Made by a program: the position numbers and the translations under genes
Source of the DNA: an uncultured Clostridia bacterium
GTDB taxonomy: Bacteria > Bacillota > Clostridia > TANB77 > CAG-508
NCBI GenBank assembly: GCA_934121925.1
Contig: CAKOVK010000009.1
Coordinates: 1-56,524, forward strand
Direction: 5' to 3'
Length of the DNA stretch: 56,524 nt
Notes under the pieces: generated by a model
The model's database searches: none
Told to the model about the DNA's origin: nothing
The model's input: the letters and a program-made list of their open reading frames with translations, nothing else
Shown: positions 9,078 to 17,466 of the stretch, piece by piece
Layout: each line of letters starts with the position of its first letter
Position numbering within the stretch: the first letter of the stretch is position 1

Positions 9078-9752
9078 TTTTTACCTTTCTTTGCCTGGCA
9101 GAACATTTGATTTTTTCCATCAAAAGTTACTACTAGTGCTTCTTCTGGTTTTATTTTGAATTTTTCTACTTCTTTGCATAGCCATTTATAGTTTCTTCCT
9201 ATTGCCTTCAAATTCTCATACATTATTTTTCCATCTATTACCAAATCATATGGAATTCCCTCATACTCTGGAGTTATGCCAAAGTCTTCTGGTATTGTAT
9301 TTCTTTTTTCTGGTTTTTGTATTACTGTTAATTGCCCACTTGTCTCTAAAATAGCATATTCCACATCTGCTATATTAAATATATTATTCTGTCTTAGTCT
9401 TTCTTGTAATTCATTTATTGTAAACTTTTCTTTTTTCATTAGTTTCTCATCAATTTTTCCTCTAAATATTAAAATTGATGGCATTCCACAAAGTACTTTT
9501 CTTCCCCAAATGCTTTTTAAATTTATAATTGAAATTATTAATTGAATTAATAGCAATGCTAGAATTGGAATTATTCCATTTGTTATTGGAATTCCTGTAT
9601 CACTCATCGGAACTGATGCCAAATCTGCTATCATTATTGCAATTACTAGTTCAAATGGTTGCATTTGACCGTATTTCTCTTTTTCCCATTAATCTCATTA
9701 CAATTAATACTAATATATATATTATTAAAACTCTTATAAATATATTTATCAT
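9074..9752 (-). CDS. DUF421 (YetF-like) membrane protein, read through one CGG +1 site
   Basis: A start at ATG 9752 (after AAAGGAATCAAT) gives MINIFIRVLIIY, a membrane segment and RLMGKREI; the frame then meets CGG at 9671-9669. Skipping C gives REI-G-QMQPFELVIAI, exactly the DUF421 signature (G-K-R-x-I-G-Q-x-x-P-F-E-L). The restored protein is 225 residues with three N-terminal membrane helices and a C-terminal soluble domain (IVDGKIMYENL-type). Members are inner-membrane or spore-associated proteins of unclear function. Without the shift, a gene caller would start at the in-frame ATG at 9664 and lose the first helix. Stop overlaps the DUF4363 start. Confidence 0.9.
9669..9671 (-). other. 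CGG(T) +1 recoding site, DUF421 gene
   Basis: ATA CGG T: skipping C yields I-G-Q (Gly28). One of two sites where the base after CGG is T, giving GGT. Confidence 0.9.
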
Positions 9753-9965
9753 ATTGATTCCTTTCGCACTTCTCTTTTAACTGACTTTAAATTAAATAAA
9801 TTGTAATTCGTTTTATTTTCATTAAGAATATTTTTTACAAAAATGCTCAAAATATTCTTATAATAGTTTTTTTGTATATTTATTTTTTTATTGCAAATAA
9901 TATAATAGAACTCATAGAGTGCAAACAAAATTAAATATATATATTTAAGTTAGGAGGTTTTGCAA

Positions 9966-10352
9966 ATGGCTGACGATACTCATGAAGCAAATGTTCAAAG
10001 TGCAAACAATACTGCTAGTACAGTATGGCAAATTGTCGGAAGGCTAATTGCTGCTGCAATAATACTTGCAATCACAGCATTTTTTACACCTGGATTTCAA
10101 ATCAACAATATCTGGTCATTAGCTATTGCTGCTGTTGTTCTTACTGTATTAGATTATCTTATTGTCAAATTTACTGGTTTACATGCTAGTCCATTTGGTA
10201 AAGGTTTTGTAGGCTTTGTGCTATCTGTAGTTATTCTTTATGTTACTCAATACTTTGTTGCAGGATATTCTATCTCATGGATGTCTGCAATAATAGGTGC
10301 ATTAATTTATGGTGTTATTGACTACTTTATTCCCGGCGAACAACAAATGTAA
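9966..10352 (+). CDS. Phage holin family 4-TMS membrane protein
   Basis: The 128-residue protein has a short polar start (MADDTHEANVQSANN) and four hydrophobic segments with WSLAIAAVVLTVLDYLIV and GALIYGVIDYFIPGE, resembling the PF04020 group of four-helix membrane proteins (phage-holin superfamily IV, mostly chromosomal). The ATG at 9966 is used because TTAGGAGG lies eight bases upstream. It is a single gene, divergent from DUF421 and followed by a perfect terminator. CGG occurs only as GTC-GGA and CCC-GGC, which read normally. Confidence 0.65.
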   Translation: MADDTHEANVQSANNTASTVWQIVGRLIAAAIILAITAFFTPGFQINNIWSLAIAAVVLTVLDYLIVKFTGLHASPFGKGFVGFVLSVVILYVTQYFVAGYSISWMSAIIGALIYGVIDYFIPGEQQM

Positions 10353-10353
10353 A

Positions 10354-10391
10354 AAAATAGAGGAAGATTTAAATCTTCCTCTATTTTTTTA
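10354..10391. terminator. Bidirectional intrinsic terminator
   Basis: AAATAGAGGAAGATTT pairs perfectly with AAATCTTCCTCTATTTTTTT between the convergent holin-like and WG-repeat genes. Confidence 0.92.
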
Positions 10392-11576
10392 GTTTGTTAC
10401 TATTACTGTATTAATATAATTAATGTATTCATTTAGTTCAATTTCTGTATTTTCTATTTCAACATAATATGTTTTTTCTTTAGAACTTGATATCTTAGTA
10501 TATATTTTATCTAAATTACAATCTATTATTATTTTTCCTGTACTTAAACTTACAATTCCATATTTGTTATTTTTTGCTACAACCAAACCTGTTTCATTGC
10601 TTTTTAAATTTTCTATTATAAGCGTTGGTTGTGTCAAATTAGTTTTTTCACTATATCCAATTTTATCATATTCTATATTTATTACTATATTTCCATTTTT
10701 ATCTATAATTCCATATTTATTACTCATTTTTACAGCATATAAAAGTGGAGAATAATTAATTATAGTTATATATTCATATTTAGGCTCTACTATAGTTTTT
10801 CCTTCTTTTGATATTATACCATATTTATCATCATTAGAAACTATAAAGTTTTGTGAATACTCATTAAATATTATTTCTGTATATTTATATCCTATTAGTA
10901 GATTTTTGTTTAAGTCAATAACTCCCATTTTATTATTTTCATCTGATACAATCATCATATTATATAATAAAGCTTTTTGGTTGTTCGTACTGTCATCTAC
11001 TTTTTTCTCTGGCAAATCTTTCTGATATTTGCTTATTAAATAACTATTCGTGTATATCATAATTGTATTTGCTTTTTGAGAAGTCATATATACTAAATCA
11101 CATCCCACATTAAAATCTTCTAATGCTATATATAAACTATTATTTCTTTTTATTATCTTATTTTTCAATTTGTAATATTCTTTACCCAAACTAGAGTTTT
11201 GTTCGGTTTTGCAAATTTGATCACTATCTGCTTCATATTCTATTATTTGTTCTATAGTATCTATATAGGCTTTGTTTCCATTTTCTTCAGACTCTAAATA
11301 TCCACCTTCAAAGTAATCATATGCCACTAATCCTGCAACCTCTTTCATTGATATGTATCTTTTTCCAGTTTCGTCTTGTATTAATAATGTTTGACTTATT
11401 TGACTTTCTTTATCGTTTACAGATAAACTTAATTTTTTAGATACGCTTGATTTTAATGTATATATTAGTACTAATGAAATTATTAATAGTACAATTGAAA
11501 TTGCCAATAATATAAGTACTATTTTTTTTCCTTTTGATTTTTGCGGTTTTACTGTTTCTTGACCTAATAAATCCAT
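10389..11576 (-). CDS. Membrane-anchored WG-repeat protein
   Basis: The 395-residue protein has a basic N-terminal tail, one membrane segment (about 18-42) and an extracytoplasmic region. From about residue 210 there are four repeats of the WG/KWG type: KMGVIDLNKNLLIGYKY, KYGIISKEGKTIVEPKY, KYGIIDKNGNIVINIEY and KYGIVSLSTGKIIIDC. WG repeats form beta-structure of unknown binding role. The middle part (residues 60-200) is unassigned. It lies just downstream of tgt on the same strand with AGGGGG before the ATG. Confidence 0.75.
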   Translation of the reverse strand: MDLLGQETVKPQKSKGKKIVLILLAISIVLLIISLVLIYTLKSSVSKKLSLSVNDKESQISQTLLIQDETGKRYISMKEVAGLVAYDYFEGGYLESEENGNKAYIDTIEQIIEYEADSDQICKTEQNSSLGKEYYKLKNKIIKRNNSLYIALEDFNVGCDLVYMTSQKANTIMIYTNSYLISKYQKDLPEKKVDDSTNNQKALLYNMMIVSDENNKMGVIDLNKNLLIGYKYTEIIFNEYSQNFIVSNDDKYGIISKEGKTIVEPKYEYITIINYSPLLYAVKMSNKYGIIDKNGNIVINIEYDKIGYSEKTNLTQPTLIIENLKSNETGLVVAKNNKYGIVSLSTGKIIIDCNLDKIYTKISSSKEKTYYVEIENTEIELNEYINYINTVIVTN

Positions 11577-11587
11577 TTCATATCCCC

Positions 11588-12719
11588 CTATTCTTTTGTA
11601 TAGCCATATTTTTTATAAAATTCATTTTTAAAGTTTAATAAATTATCATTCTCTATTTCTATTCTAACTCTTTCCATCAGTTTAGTCAAGAATCTTAGAT
11701 TATGAATTGATAGTAATCTTACTCCCAAAATTTCATTTGCTTTTATTAAGTGTCTTATATATGCTCTACTATAATTTTTACAAGTATAGCAATCACATTC
11801 TTTATCTACTGGTCCCCAGTCTCTTTCATATGTTGCATTTCTTACCACTACTTTTCCATTCCATGTCATTGCTGTTCCGTTTCTTGCAATTCTTGTTGGA
11901 AGAACGCAGTCACACATATCAATTCCTGCCAAAGCTGCTTCTATTAAATAGTCTGGTGTTCCTACTCCCATTAAGTACCTTGGTTTGTCTTTTGGCATAA
12001 GTGGAGTTGTATATTTAAGAATTTTTAAAAACTCTTCTTTTGGCTCTCCTACGCTTATTCCTCCTATTGCATATCCAGGAAAATCTAAATCTATTAAATC
12101 TTCTGCAGATTTCTTTCTTAAATCTTCGTAGAATCCACCTTGTATTATTCCAAATAAGCCTTGCTTATCCGTGTTTTTATGTGCTTCCTTGCAACGAATT
12201 GCCCATCTTGTAGTTCTTTCCATAGAATTTTTTGTGTATTCATATGTAGATGGATATGGACAGCATTCATCAAATGACATTATTATATCTGCGCCTAGGG
12301 CTTCTTCTATTTCCATTACTTTTTCTGGTGAAAAGAAGTGCTTACTTCCATCCAGGTGAGATTTAAATTCTACTCCATCTTCTGATATTGTTCTTAAGTC
12401 GCTTAAACTAAAAACTTGAAATCCTCCACAGTCTGTTAAAATTGGCCTGTCCCATTTCATAAAATTATGTAGTCCGTCCTGCTTCTTTTACGATTTCATG
12501 TCCTGGTCTTAAATATAAATGGTATGTATTTGATAATATTATTTGTGCTTTTACTTCTTCTTTTAATTCTTCTGGTGTCATAGATTTTACAGTTGCTTGT
12601 GTTCCAACTGGCATAAATATTGGTGTTTCTATATCTCCATGTGGAGTATGTACTATTCCTCTTCTTGCACCAGAATTTTTATCTTCATGTAATAATTCAT
12701 ATGTTATTGCTGGTTTCAT
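11588..12719 (-). CDS. tgt: tRNA-guanine transglycosylase, read through one CGG +1 site
   Basis: Tgt exchanges guanine 34 for preQ1 in GUN-anticodon tRNAs (queuosine pathway). The first frame gives the start ITYELLHEDKNSGARRG, the PVGTQATVK loop and SNTYHLYLRPG up to VKEAG, then CGG at 12476-12474. Skipping C gives EAG-G-LHNFMKWDRPILTDCGGFQVFS, which includes the catalytic TDxGGFQ region. The rest has SFDECCPY, GGISVGE and the zinc site CDCYTC. The restored length is 376 residues, normal. Start ATG 12719 has GAGAG upstream; an earlier in-frame ATG lies in a repeat and lacks an RBS. It follows queA on the same strand. Confidence 0.95.
12474..12476 (-). other. CGG(A) +1 recoding site, tgt
   Basis: GGA CGG A: in frame gives R-T-T-stop; skipping C gives AG-G-LHNFM (Gly82), the family sequence AGGLHxFM. 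Confidence 0.95.
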
Positions 12720-12733
12720 TTTACTCTCTTTCT

Positions 12734-12758
12734 GGGCAGACACAGGGCCTGCCCCTAC
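12734..12758. repeat. GGGCAGACACAGG-type palindrome
   Basis: GGGCAGACACAGGGCCTGCCC followed by CTAC, between queA and tgt. Related units occur at 19510-19531 and 31219-31282. It would form a hairpin in the queA-tgt message. Confidence 0.75.
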
Positions 12759-12787
12759 ATTTTTTCTTTATTATTTTAATTTCTTGT

Positions 12788-13813
12788 TTAAATGATTAGC
12801 ATTGCATCGCCGAAAGAAAAGAATCTATACCTTTCTTTTACAGCCTCATTGTATGCTTGCAAAATAAATTCTTTATCTGCTAATGCAGAAACAAGCATTA
12901 ACAATGTAGATTGTGGCAAATGGAAATTAGTAATTAATCCATCTATACATTTAAATTTATATCCTGGGTAAATAAATATTTCTGTATCATCTTCTATTTT
13001 TCTTACTTTGCCTGTTTTCTCATCTGCTACAGACTCTAAAACTCTGCAAGAAGTTGTTCCAACCGCAATTACTCTTCTTCCTTCTTCTTTTGCCTTGTTT
13101 ATTTTGTCTACATCTTCTTGTTTTATATAAAAATGTTCTGAATGCATTTTATGAGCTTCTACTGTATCTTCTTTTACAGGTCTAAATGTTCCTATTCCTA
13201 CATGTAGAGTTACATTTGCAATAATAACTCCTTTTTGCTCTAATTTTTCTAAAAGCTCATCCGTAAAATGGAGACCTGCTGTTGGTGCTGCTGCTGAGCC
13301 GTTATATTTTGCATATACTGTTTGATATCTATCCTTTTCTTTTAATTCTTCATGTATATATGGTGGTAATGGCATTAACCCAATTTTATCTAATATTTCA
13401 TTGAAAATCCCATCATATTCAAATTTAACTTTTCTAGTCCCACCTGGCATAATTTCTAATATTTCTGCTTTTAAAATTCCATCTCCAAAAATAACATTCG
13501 TTCCTACATGAAGTTTATTTCCTGGTCTTACTATGCTTTCCCAAATATCTCCTTCTATATTATTTAGTAATAGGAATTCAACATTTGCTCCTGTTTCTTT
13601 TTTACCGTAAATTCTAGCAGGTATTACTTTTGTATTATTTCTAACTAATACATCTCCTGGCTTTAAATACTCTATAATATCTCTAAATACTTTATGTTCA
13701 ATTGTTCTTTTCTCTCTATCTAACACCATAAGTCTTGATTCATCTCTTTTTTCTATTGGAGTTTGAGCTATCAATTCTTCTGGTAAATTGTAATTAAAAT
13801 CTGATACTTTCAT
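12788..13813 (-). CDS. queA: tRNA preQ1 ribosyltransferase-isomerase QueA
   Basis: QueA transfers and isomerises the ribosyl group of SAM onto preQ1-tRNA to form epoxyqueuosine. The 341-residue protein begins VSDFNYNLPEELIAQTP, followed by RDESRLMVLDR, GSAAAPTAGLHFT near 172, LHVGIGTFRPV near 204 and TNFHLPQSTLLMLVSA near 294, all diagnostic. Length is normal. AAGGAAGGG precedes the ATG. It starts 15 bases after the HExxH gene on the same strand and is followed by tgt, the usual queuosine pair. Its NCG-GNN and NNC-GGN occurrences are read normally. Confidence 0.96.
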   Translation of the reverse strand: MKVSDFNYNLPEELIAQTPIEKRDESRLMVLDREKRTIEHKVFRDIIEYLKPGDVLVRNNTKVIPARIYGKKETGANVEFLLLNNIEGDIWESIVRPGNKLHVGTNVIFGDGILKAEILEIMPGGTRKVKFEYDGIFNEILDKIGLMPLPPYIHEELKEKDRYQTVYAKYNGSAAAPTAGLHFTDELLEKLEQKGVIIANVTLHVGIGTFRPVKEDTVEAHKMHSEHFYIKQEDVDKINKAKEEGRRVIAVGTTSCRVLESVADEKTGKVRKIEDDTEIFIYPGYKFKCIDGLITNFHLPQSTLLMLVSALADKEFILQAYNEAVKERYRFFSFGDAMLII

Positions 13814-13828
13814 TGTTGTCCCTTCCTT

Positions 13829-15170
13829 TTATTTTTTTCCAAACATACTAAATATATTTTCTAATAAAGCTTTTACTTCTTCTATAATGTTTTGTGGTTC
13901 ATTAAAAAATTCTATTTCCATACTATATTTAAAATCACTTTCTGCTGGTGGAGTCAATGTATATACTATTTCATTTAGTCCTATTTTTGTTCCATCATTT
14001 GCTTTGATATTGCATCTCATATAATCACTGTACCAATTTTTTAGACCTATTAATCTTTCTTCGCTATATCCATATTTTTTATAATCATGTAAATTAGGAA
14101 TATCGTAATTTCTTTCTTTTAATATTCTTTCTAATGAATGTAAAAACTCATGTATGAACACTTCTTCTGGGAACGTATTTATGTATGAATTATATGTATA
14201 TATATAACTAGATTTGTCATTTGGTAATCTTATATTTGAGTACCCTATGCCATTTAAATCCATTCCTCCGAAGCCCTATCCAATCATTTACAGGAATCTC
14301 TACATTTTCATATTTATCCCCTAATCTAACTGCTACAAATATATAATCATATTCCTCTTTTTTTAAGTATTCTTTTATAATTTCTTGTACATCTGATGGG
14401 TCCAAATAGTATGCAAATTCTTCTGAATATGTAACACTTTCAACCGGTTCATCTATCTCATATATATCGTAATCTACTGTCATTTTTTTGTTTGATAATT
14501 CTTCTGCGGCAATTTTGAACCTTTCCATATTTTCTTTCATATCTTGTATATCTTCTATTCCCATATTAAGTTTAACATTTTGGTTATCTATATTTACATT
14601 AACATTTTTTATTATAAAACATGCAATATTCCAGTTATTAGAATTATCTTTGATTCCCTGTTCTAATTTAAAGTCTGAAAACCATGCTGTGCCTTTTGTT
14701 TTTGTATTATTTCCACCCAGTCTAAATCCAATTTCTATTTCTTCTCTGTTTTTCGAATCAAATATAAATTCTAACTTTTGCCAATCATTTGTACCTATTA
14801 TACTTTCTGAGCATTCGGTTGTGTCATATATTGAAATTTGCGCTCCTCCATTATTTTTTCCACTTTCATTTATTACATTCTCTGTTTTTACCATACAAGT
14901 AAGTTTATATGGAGTATTTTGTTTTACTTTTATCTTTTTGTAAAATATAGCATCATTAAAATTTTGTGATTCAATTTTATAACTATTTTCGTCTGTAATC
15001 TTCTCCACATTGTCTCTAGTGAATTTAGTAGTCCTAATTATATTTTCAGCCTTTATAAATTCATTGTAGTTGTATTTCTTATATACTCCATATAATTTGA
15101 TTAGAATAAAAAAAACAATTATAAAAAAGATTATATCTATTATTTTAGCACCTACACTTTTTTTAGCCAT
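13829..15170 (-). CDS. Membrane-anchored HExxH protein with a carbohydrate-binding-like domain, one CGG +1 site
   Basis: The 446-residue protein has an N-terminal membrane anchor (about 10-27). Residues 60-170 have a jelly-roll/CBM-like pattern (YKLTCMVKTENV, NDWQKLEFIFDS, GTAWFSDFKLEQG), as in family 4/9-type carbohydrate-binding domains. The C-terminal part has VFIHEFLHSLE near 335, an HExxH zinc-protease motif. The frame breaks at CGG 14270-14268 inside NDWIGL; skipping C gives IGL-G-GMDLNGIGYSNIRL (Gly301) and joins the protease half. Its ATG follows the DUF951 stop directly. I infer a surface zinc peptidase; the substrate is unknown, and the exact domain families were not searched. Confidence 0.75.
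14268..14270 (-). other. CGG(A) +1 recoding site, HExxH gene
   Basis: CTT CGG A: skipping C joins DWIGL to GGMDLNGIGYSN (Gly301). The putative catalytic HEFLH lies only in the shifted frame. Confidence 0.88.
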
Positions 15171-15360
15171 TTATTCCTCCATATTTTTTATTAGTTTTTT
15201 TATCATCTTTAAGGCTTTTGGTCTTTCTACTATTATTACATGCCTACATCCGCATACATTTAAATTTAAAATCCACACCTACACGTGTAATTTGCCATAG
15301 TTTGCTTCCACATGGGTGTTGTTTTTTTAATTCTACAATATCTCCTATTTTGTATTCCAT
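15171..15360 (-). CDS. DUF951 family small protein, read through one CGG +1 site
   Basis: No single frame covers this gene, so it is easily missed. From ATG 15360 the frame reads MEYKIGDIVELKKQHPCGSK, then QITRVGVDFKFKCM and CGG at 15252-15250, where the unshifted frame stops two codons later. Skipping C gives KCM-G-CRHVIIVERPKALKMIKK and a stop at 15171, 62 residues in total. This is the DUF951 pattern (KKxHPCGSxxWxIxRVGxDxxxKCxGCxH), a small protein of unknown role with a putative zinc-binding CxGC. It is coupled to the HExxH gene, whose ATG follows its stop directly. Confidence 0.9.
15250..15252 (-). other. CGG(A) +1 recoding site, DUF951 gene
   Basis: ATG CGG A: in frame gives R-M-stop; skipping C gives KCM-G-CRH (Gly37), matching the invariant C-x-G-C of DUF951. 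Confidence 0.93.
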
Positions 15361-15481
15361 AGATTATCCCCTTTTGTAATTTGTTGCTCTTTTATTAGCT
15401 ATATGTTAGACGGATTATAAATTTAAACTGTCTCATCCTTTGTCGGATTAATGAAAAATTTATTTTTCATTAATTTGTTCA

Positions 15482-15587
15482 AAGATAACACTATTAATTT
15501 TTACAAACAATGCGTCGACAGCCCTTTGAGGCGGGGGAATACCCGTGAGCTTGGAGACCATTGTTTTTAAAATTAATATGTTATCTT
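15482..15587. ncRNA. Candidate structured RNA with nested closing stems
   Basis: Three successive arms pair in register: AAGATAACA (15482-15490) with TGTTATCTT (15579-15587), ATTAATTTT (15493-15501) with AAAATTAAT (15569-15577), and AAACAATG (15505-15512) with CATTGTTT (15559-15566). They enclose an unusually GC-rich head (near 15513-15557) containing GGCGGGGGAATACCCGTGAGC. Such a GC-rich island in an AT-rich intergenic region suggests a functional RNA. I do not recognise the class, and the transcribed strand is unknown. Confidence 0.55.
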
Positions 15588-15603
15588 ATATAATTAATCT
15601 AAT

Positions 15604-15801
15604 AAAAATTAAAATATAAAAAATTCCAAAAATTGCTCGGTCATGTCGCTTTCGTAGAAATTGTAAATCTTCTCTCTTCGCAGCGCCCTCATTAAAAACG
15701 AGATTCCCTACTCATATAGAAGAACAATTTCTACCTCAAGCTCAATCCATTCGCAACCTTTTTTCCATTTTTAATATTTTAATTTTTTTAAATAATTTAC
15801 T
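15604..15801. ncRNA. Candidate structured RNA / repeat, copy 2
   Basis: AAAAATTAAAATAT (15604-15617) pairs perfectly with ATATTTTAATTTTT (15774-15787), and inside it GTAGAAATTGT (15654-15664) pairs with ACAATTTCTAC (15724-15734). The closed head contains GC-rich segments (CTCTTCGCAGCGCCC). The last 91 bases repeat bases 1-91 exactly. The shape, about 190 nt with a long closing stem and a bulged interior, suggests a noncoding RNA. It lies downstream of gltX; strand and class are undetermined. Confidence 0.55.
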
Positions 15802-15816
15802 AACTCAAATTCCAAT

Positions 15817-17466
15817 TTAGCTTATAAAACTTTGAATTCTTTTTTCTACTTCTTCTTTTCCTAATACTTGCATTATTTCGTATAAATCTGGTGTGTTATG
15901 TCTTGTTGTTAATGCTACTCTTATTACTGTACTAATGTCTCCTACATGTCCTTTATAGTTTTCTGGATTTTGTTTAAATTCTTTTACTTCTCTTGCATAT
16001 CCATGTTCTTCTGCTAAATCTTTCATTTTATTAAACCATGTTTCTTTATCATCTGCTATATCAAAATGTTTTTCTATATATGATTTTAATATATTCTTTA
16101 TTTCTTCTTTGTCTTCTATTTTTTGAAATTCATAGTTATCCATTTTTTCAAAAATATCATTGTACATATACTCTATGCTTGCTTTTACATCTGACCATTT
16201 TGCAATATCTTTTCTAGGTTTTGCTTTACCTCTTTCTATGTTTAATACTTTTATAGAATATTCTTCATTTTCTTTTAATAAATTTGCAAATTCTTTATCG
16301 TATTTATTTGCCCATTCTAATGTTTCTTTATATATTTTTTCTCCACTGTATTTAGATATTACATTCTTAGAAACATCTAAAAGTTTTACCATATCAAAAA
16401 CAGCTCCACTTACGCTCATTTTATTTAATTGCAACTCGAATTCAGATATATTTTTATCTGGATTTGCTCTTCTCCAAGGCTCAAAAGTAGAGTTTGCTAT
16501 ATTTAATAAATATTCTACAACTGCATCTGCTGGAATTCCTTGTTCATGATAGTAACTTACTGCTGCTTCTGGATCTTTTCTTTTACTAATTTTTCTTTTA
16601 CTTCCATTATCATCTTTCATTATTGTTGCTGTATGAGCATATTTAGGTGGTTTAAATCCTAATGCTCTAAATAATTCTAAATGTAATGGTAAAGAAGATA
16701 CCCATTCATCTCCTCTTATTACTTGTGTTACCCTCATTAAATGATCATCTACTGCATGTGCAAAATGGTATGTTGGAAGTCCATCTGCTTTTATAATTAC
16801 TATATCTTGATCATTTTCTGGGAATTCTATATTACCTTTTATGCTATCTTTATGTTTTATTCTTCTGTCTTCTCTTCCCATAGATTTGAATCTTATAATA
16901 TACTTGTCCCCATTTTTTATCTTTTCTACTGCTTGTTCAACAGGAAGTGTTCTATATTTTGCCCATATACCATAGTATCCTGGTCTTATTTTTGCTGCTT
17001 CTTGTTTTGTTCTAATTTCATCTAGTTCTTCTGGTGTGCAAAAACATGGATATGCTAATCCTTTTTTTATTAGGCTTTTTGCATATGCTTCATATATTTC
17101 TTTTCTTTCACTTTGTTTATATGGTCCATAATTTCCTATTTCTTCTGTTTCAGATATTACCCCCTCGTCTGGTGTGATTCCAAAGTCTTTTAATCCATTT
17201 ACTATTTGCTCTACTCCATTTTCTATTTCTCTTTTTTGGTCTGTATCTTCTATTCTTAGTATAAATACACCTTTTGATTGTTCTGCCAATTTTCTATCTA
17301 CTATGCTTCCAAAAAGTCCACCTATATGTATAAAACCTGTTGGGCTTGGAGCAAATCTAGTTACCATTGCGCCTTCTTCTAAATTTCTTTCTGGATATTT
17401 TTCTTCATAATATGAAATATCCTTTGCATTTGGAAATATAAGTTCTGCTAAATCGTTAAAATCCAT
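15817..17466 (-). CDS. gltX: Glutamyl-tRNA synthetase
   Basis: GltX charges tRNA-Glu (and tRNA-Gln where GatCAB is used). The 549-residue protein has the class I HIGH-type motif FAPSPTGFIHIGGL near 38, a RIEDTDQKR block near 71, the GDEWVSSLPLHLEL region near 252, and the KMSKS-type KRKISKRKD near 295. The length agrees with the longer Firmicutes form. The ATG lies inside the 3' end of the sugar-kinase-like gene (11-bp overlap), with GGGAG upstream, so the two are coupled. There is no CGG in the gene. Confidence 0.96.
   Translation of the reverse strand: MDFNDLAELIFPNAKDISYYEEKYPERNLEEGAMVTRFAPSPTGFIHIGGLFGSIVDRKLAEQSKGVFILRIEDTDQKREIENGVEQIVNGLKDFGITPDEGVISETEEIGNYGPYKQSERKEIYEAYAKSLIKKGLAYPCFCTPEELDEIRTKQEAAKIRPGYYGIWAKYRTLPVEQAVEKIKNGDKYIIRFKSMGREDRRIKHKDSIKGNIEFPENDQDIVIIKADGLPTYHFAHAVDDHLMRVTQVIRGDEWVSSLPLHLELFRALGFKPPKYAHTATIMKDDNGSKRKISKRKDPEAAVSYYHEQGIPADAVVEYLLNIANSTFEPWRRANPDKNISEFELQLNKMSVSGAVFDMVKLLDVSKNVISKYSGEKIYKETLEWANKYDKEFANLLKENEEYSIKVLNIERGKAKPRKDIAKWSDVKASIEYMYNDIFEKMDNYEFQKIEDKEEIKNILKSYIEKHFDIADDKETWFNKMKDLAEEHGYAREVKEFKQNPENYKGHVGDISTVIRVALTTRHNTPDLYEIMQVLGKEEVEKRIQSFIS

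Noticed and set aside
15482..15587. 6S RNA, SRP RNA or a known riboswitch class
   Set aside because: The nested long stem is 6S-like in outline, but it lacks motifs I can recognise, is too short for 6S, and has no SRP tetraloop signature. Left as an unknown candidate.
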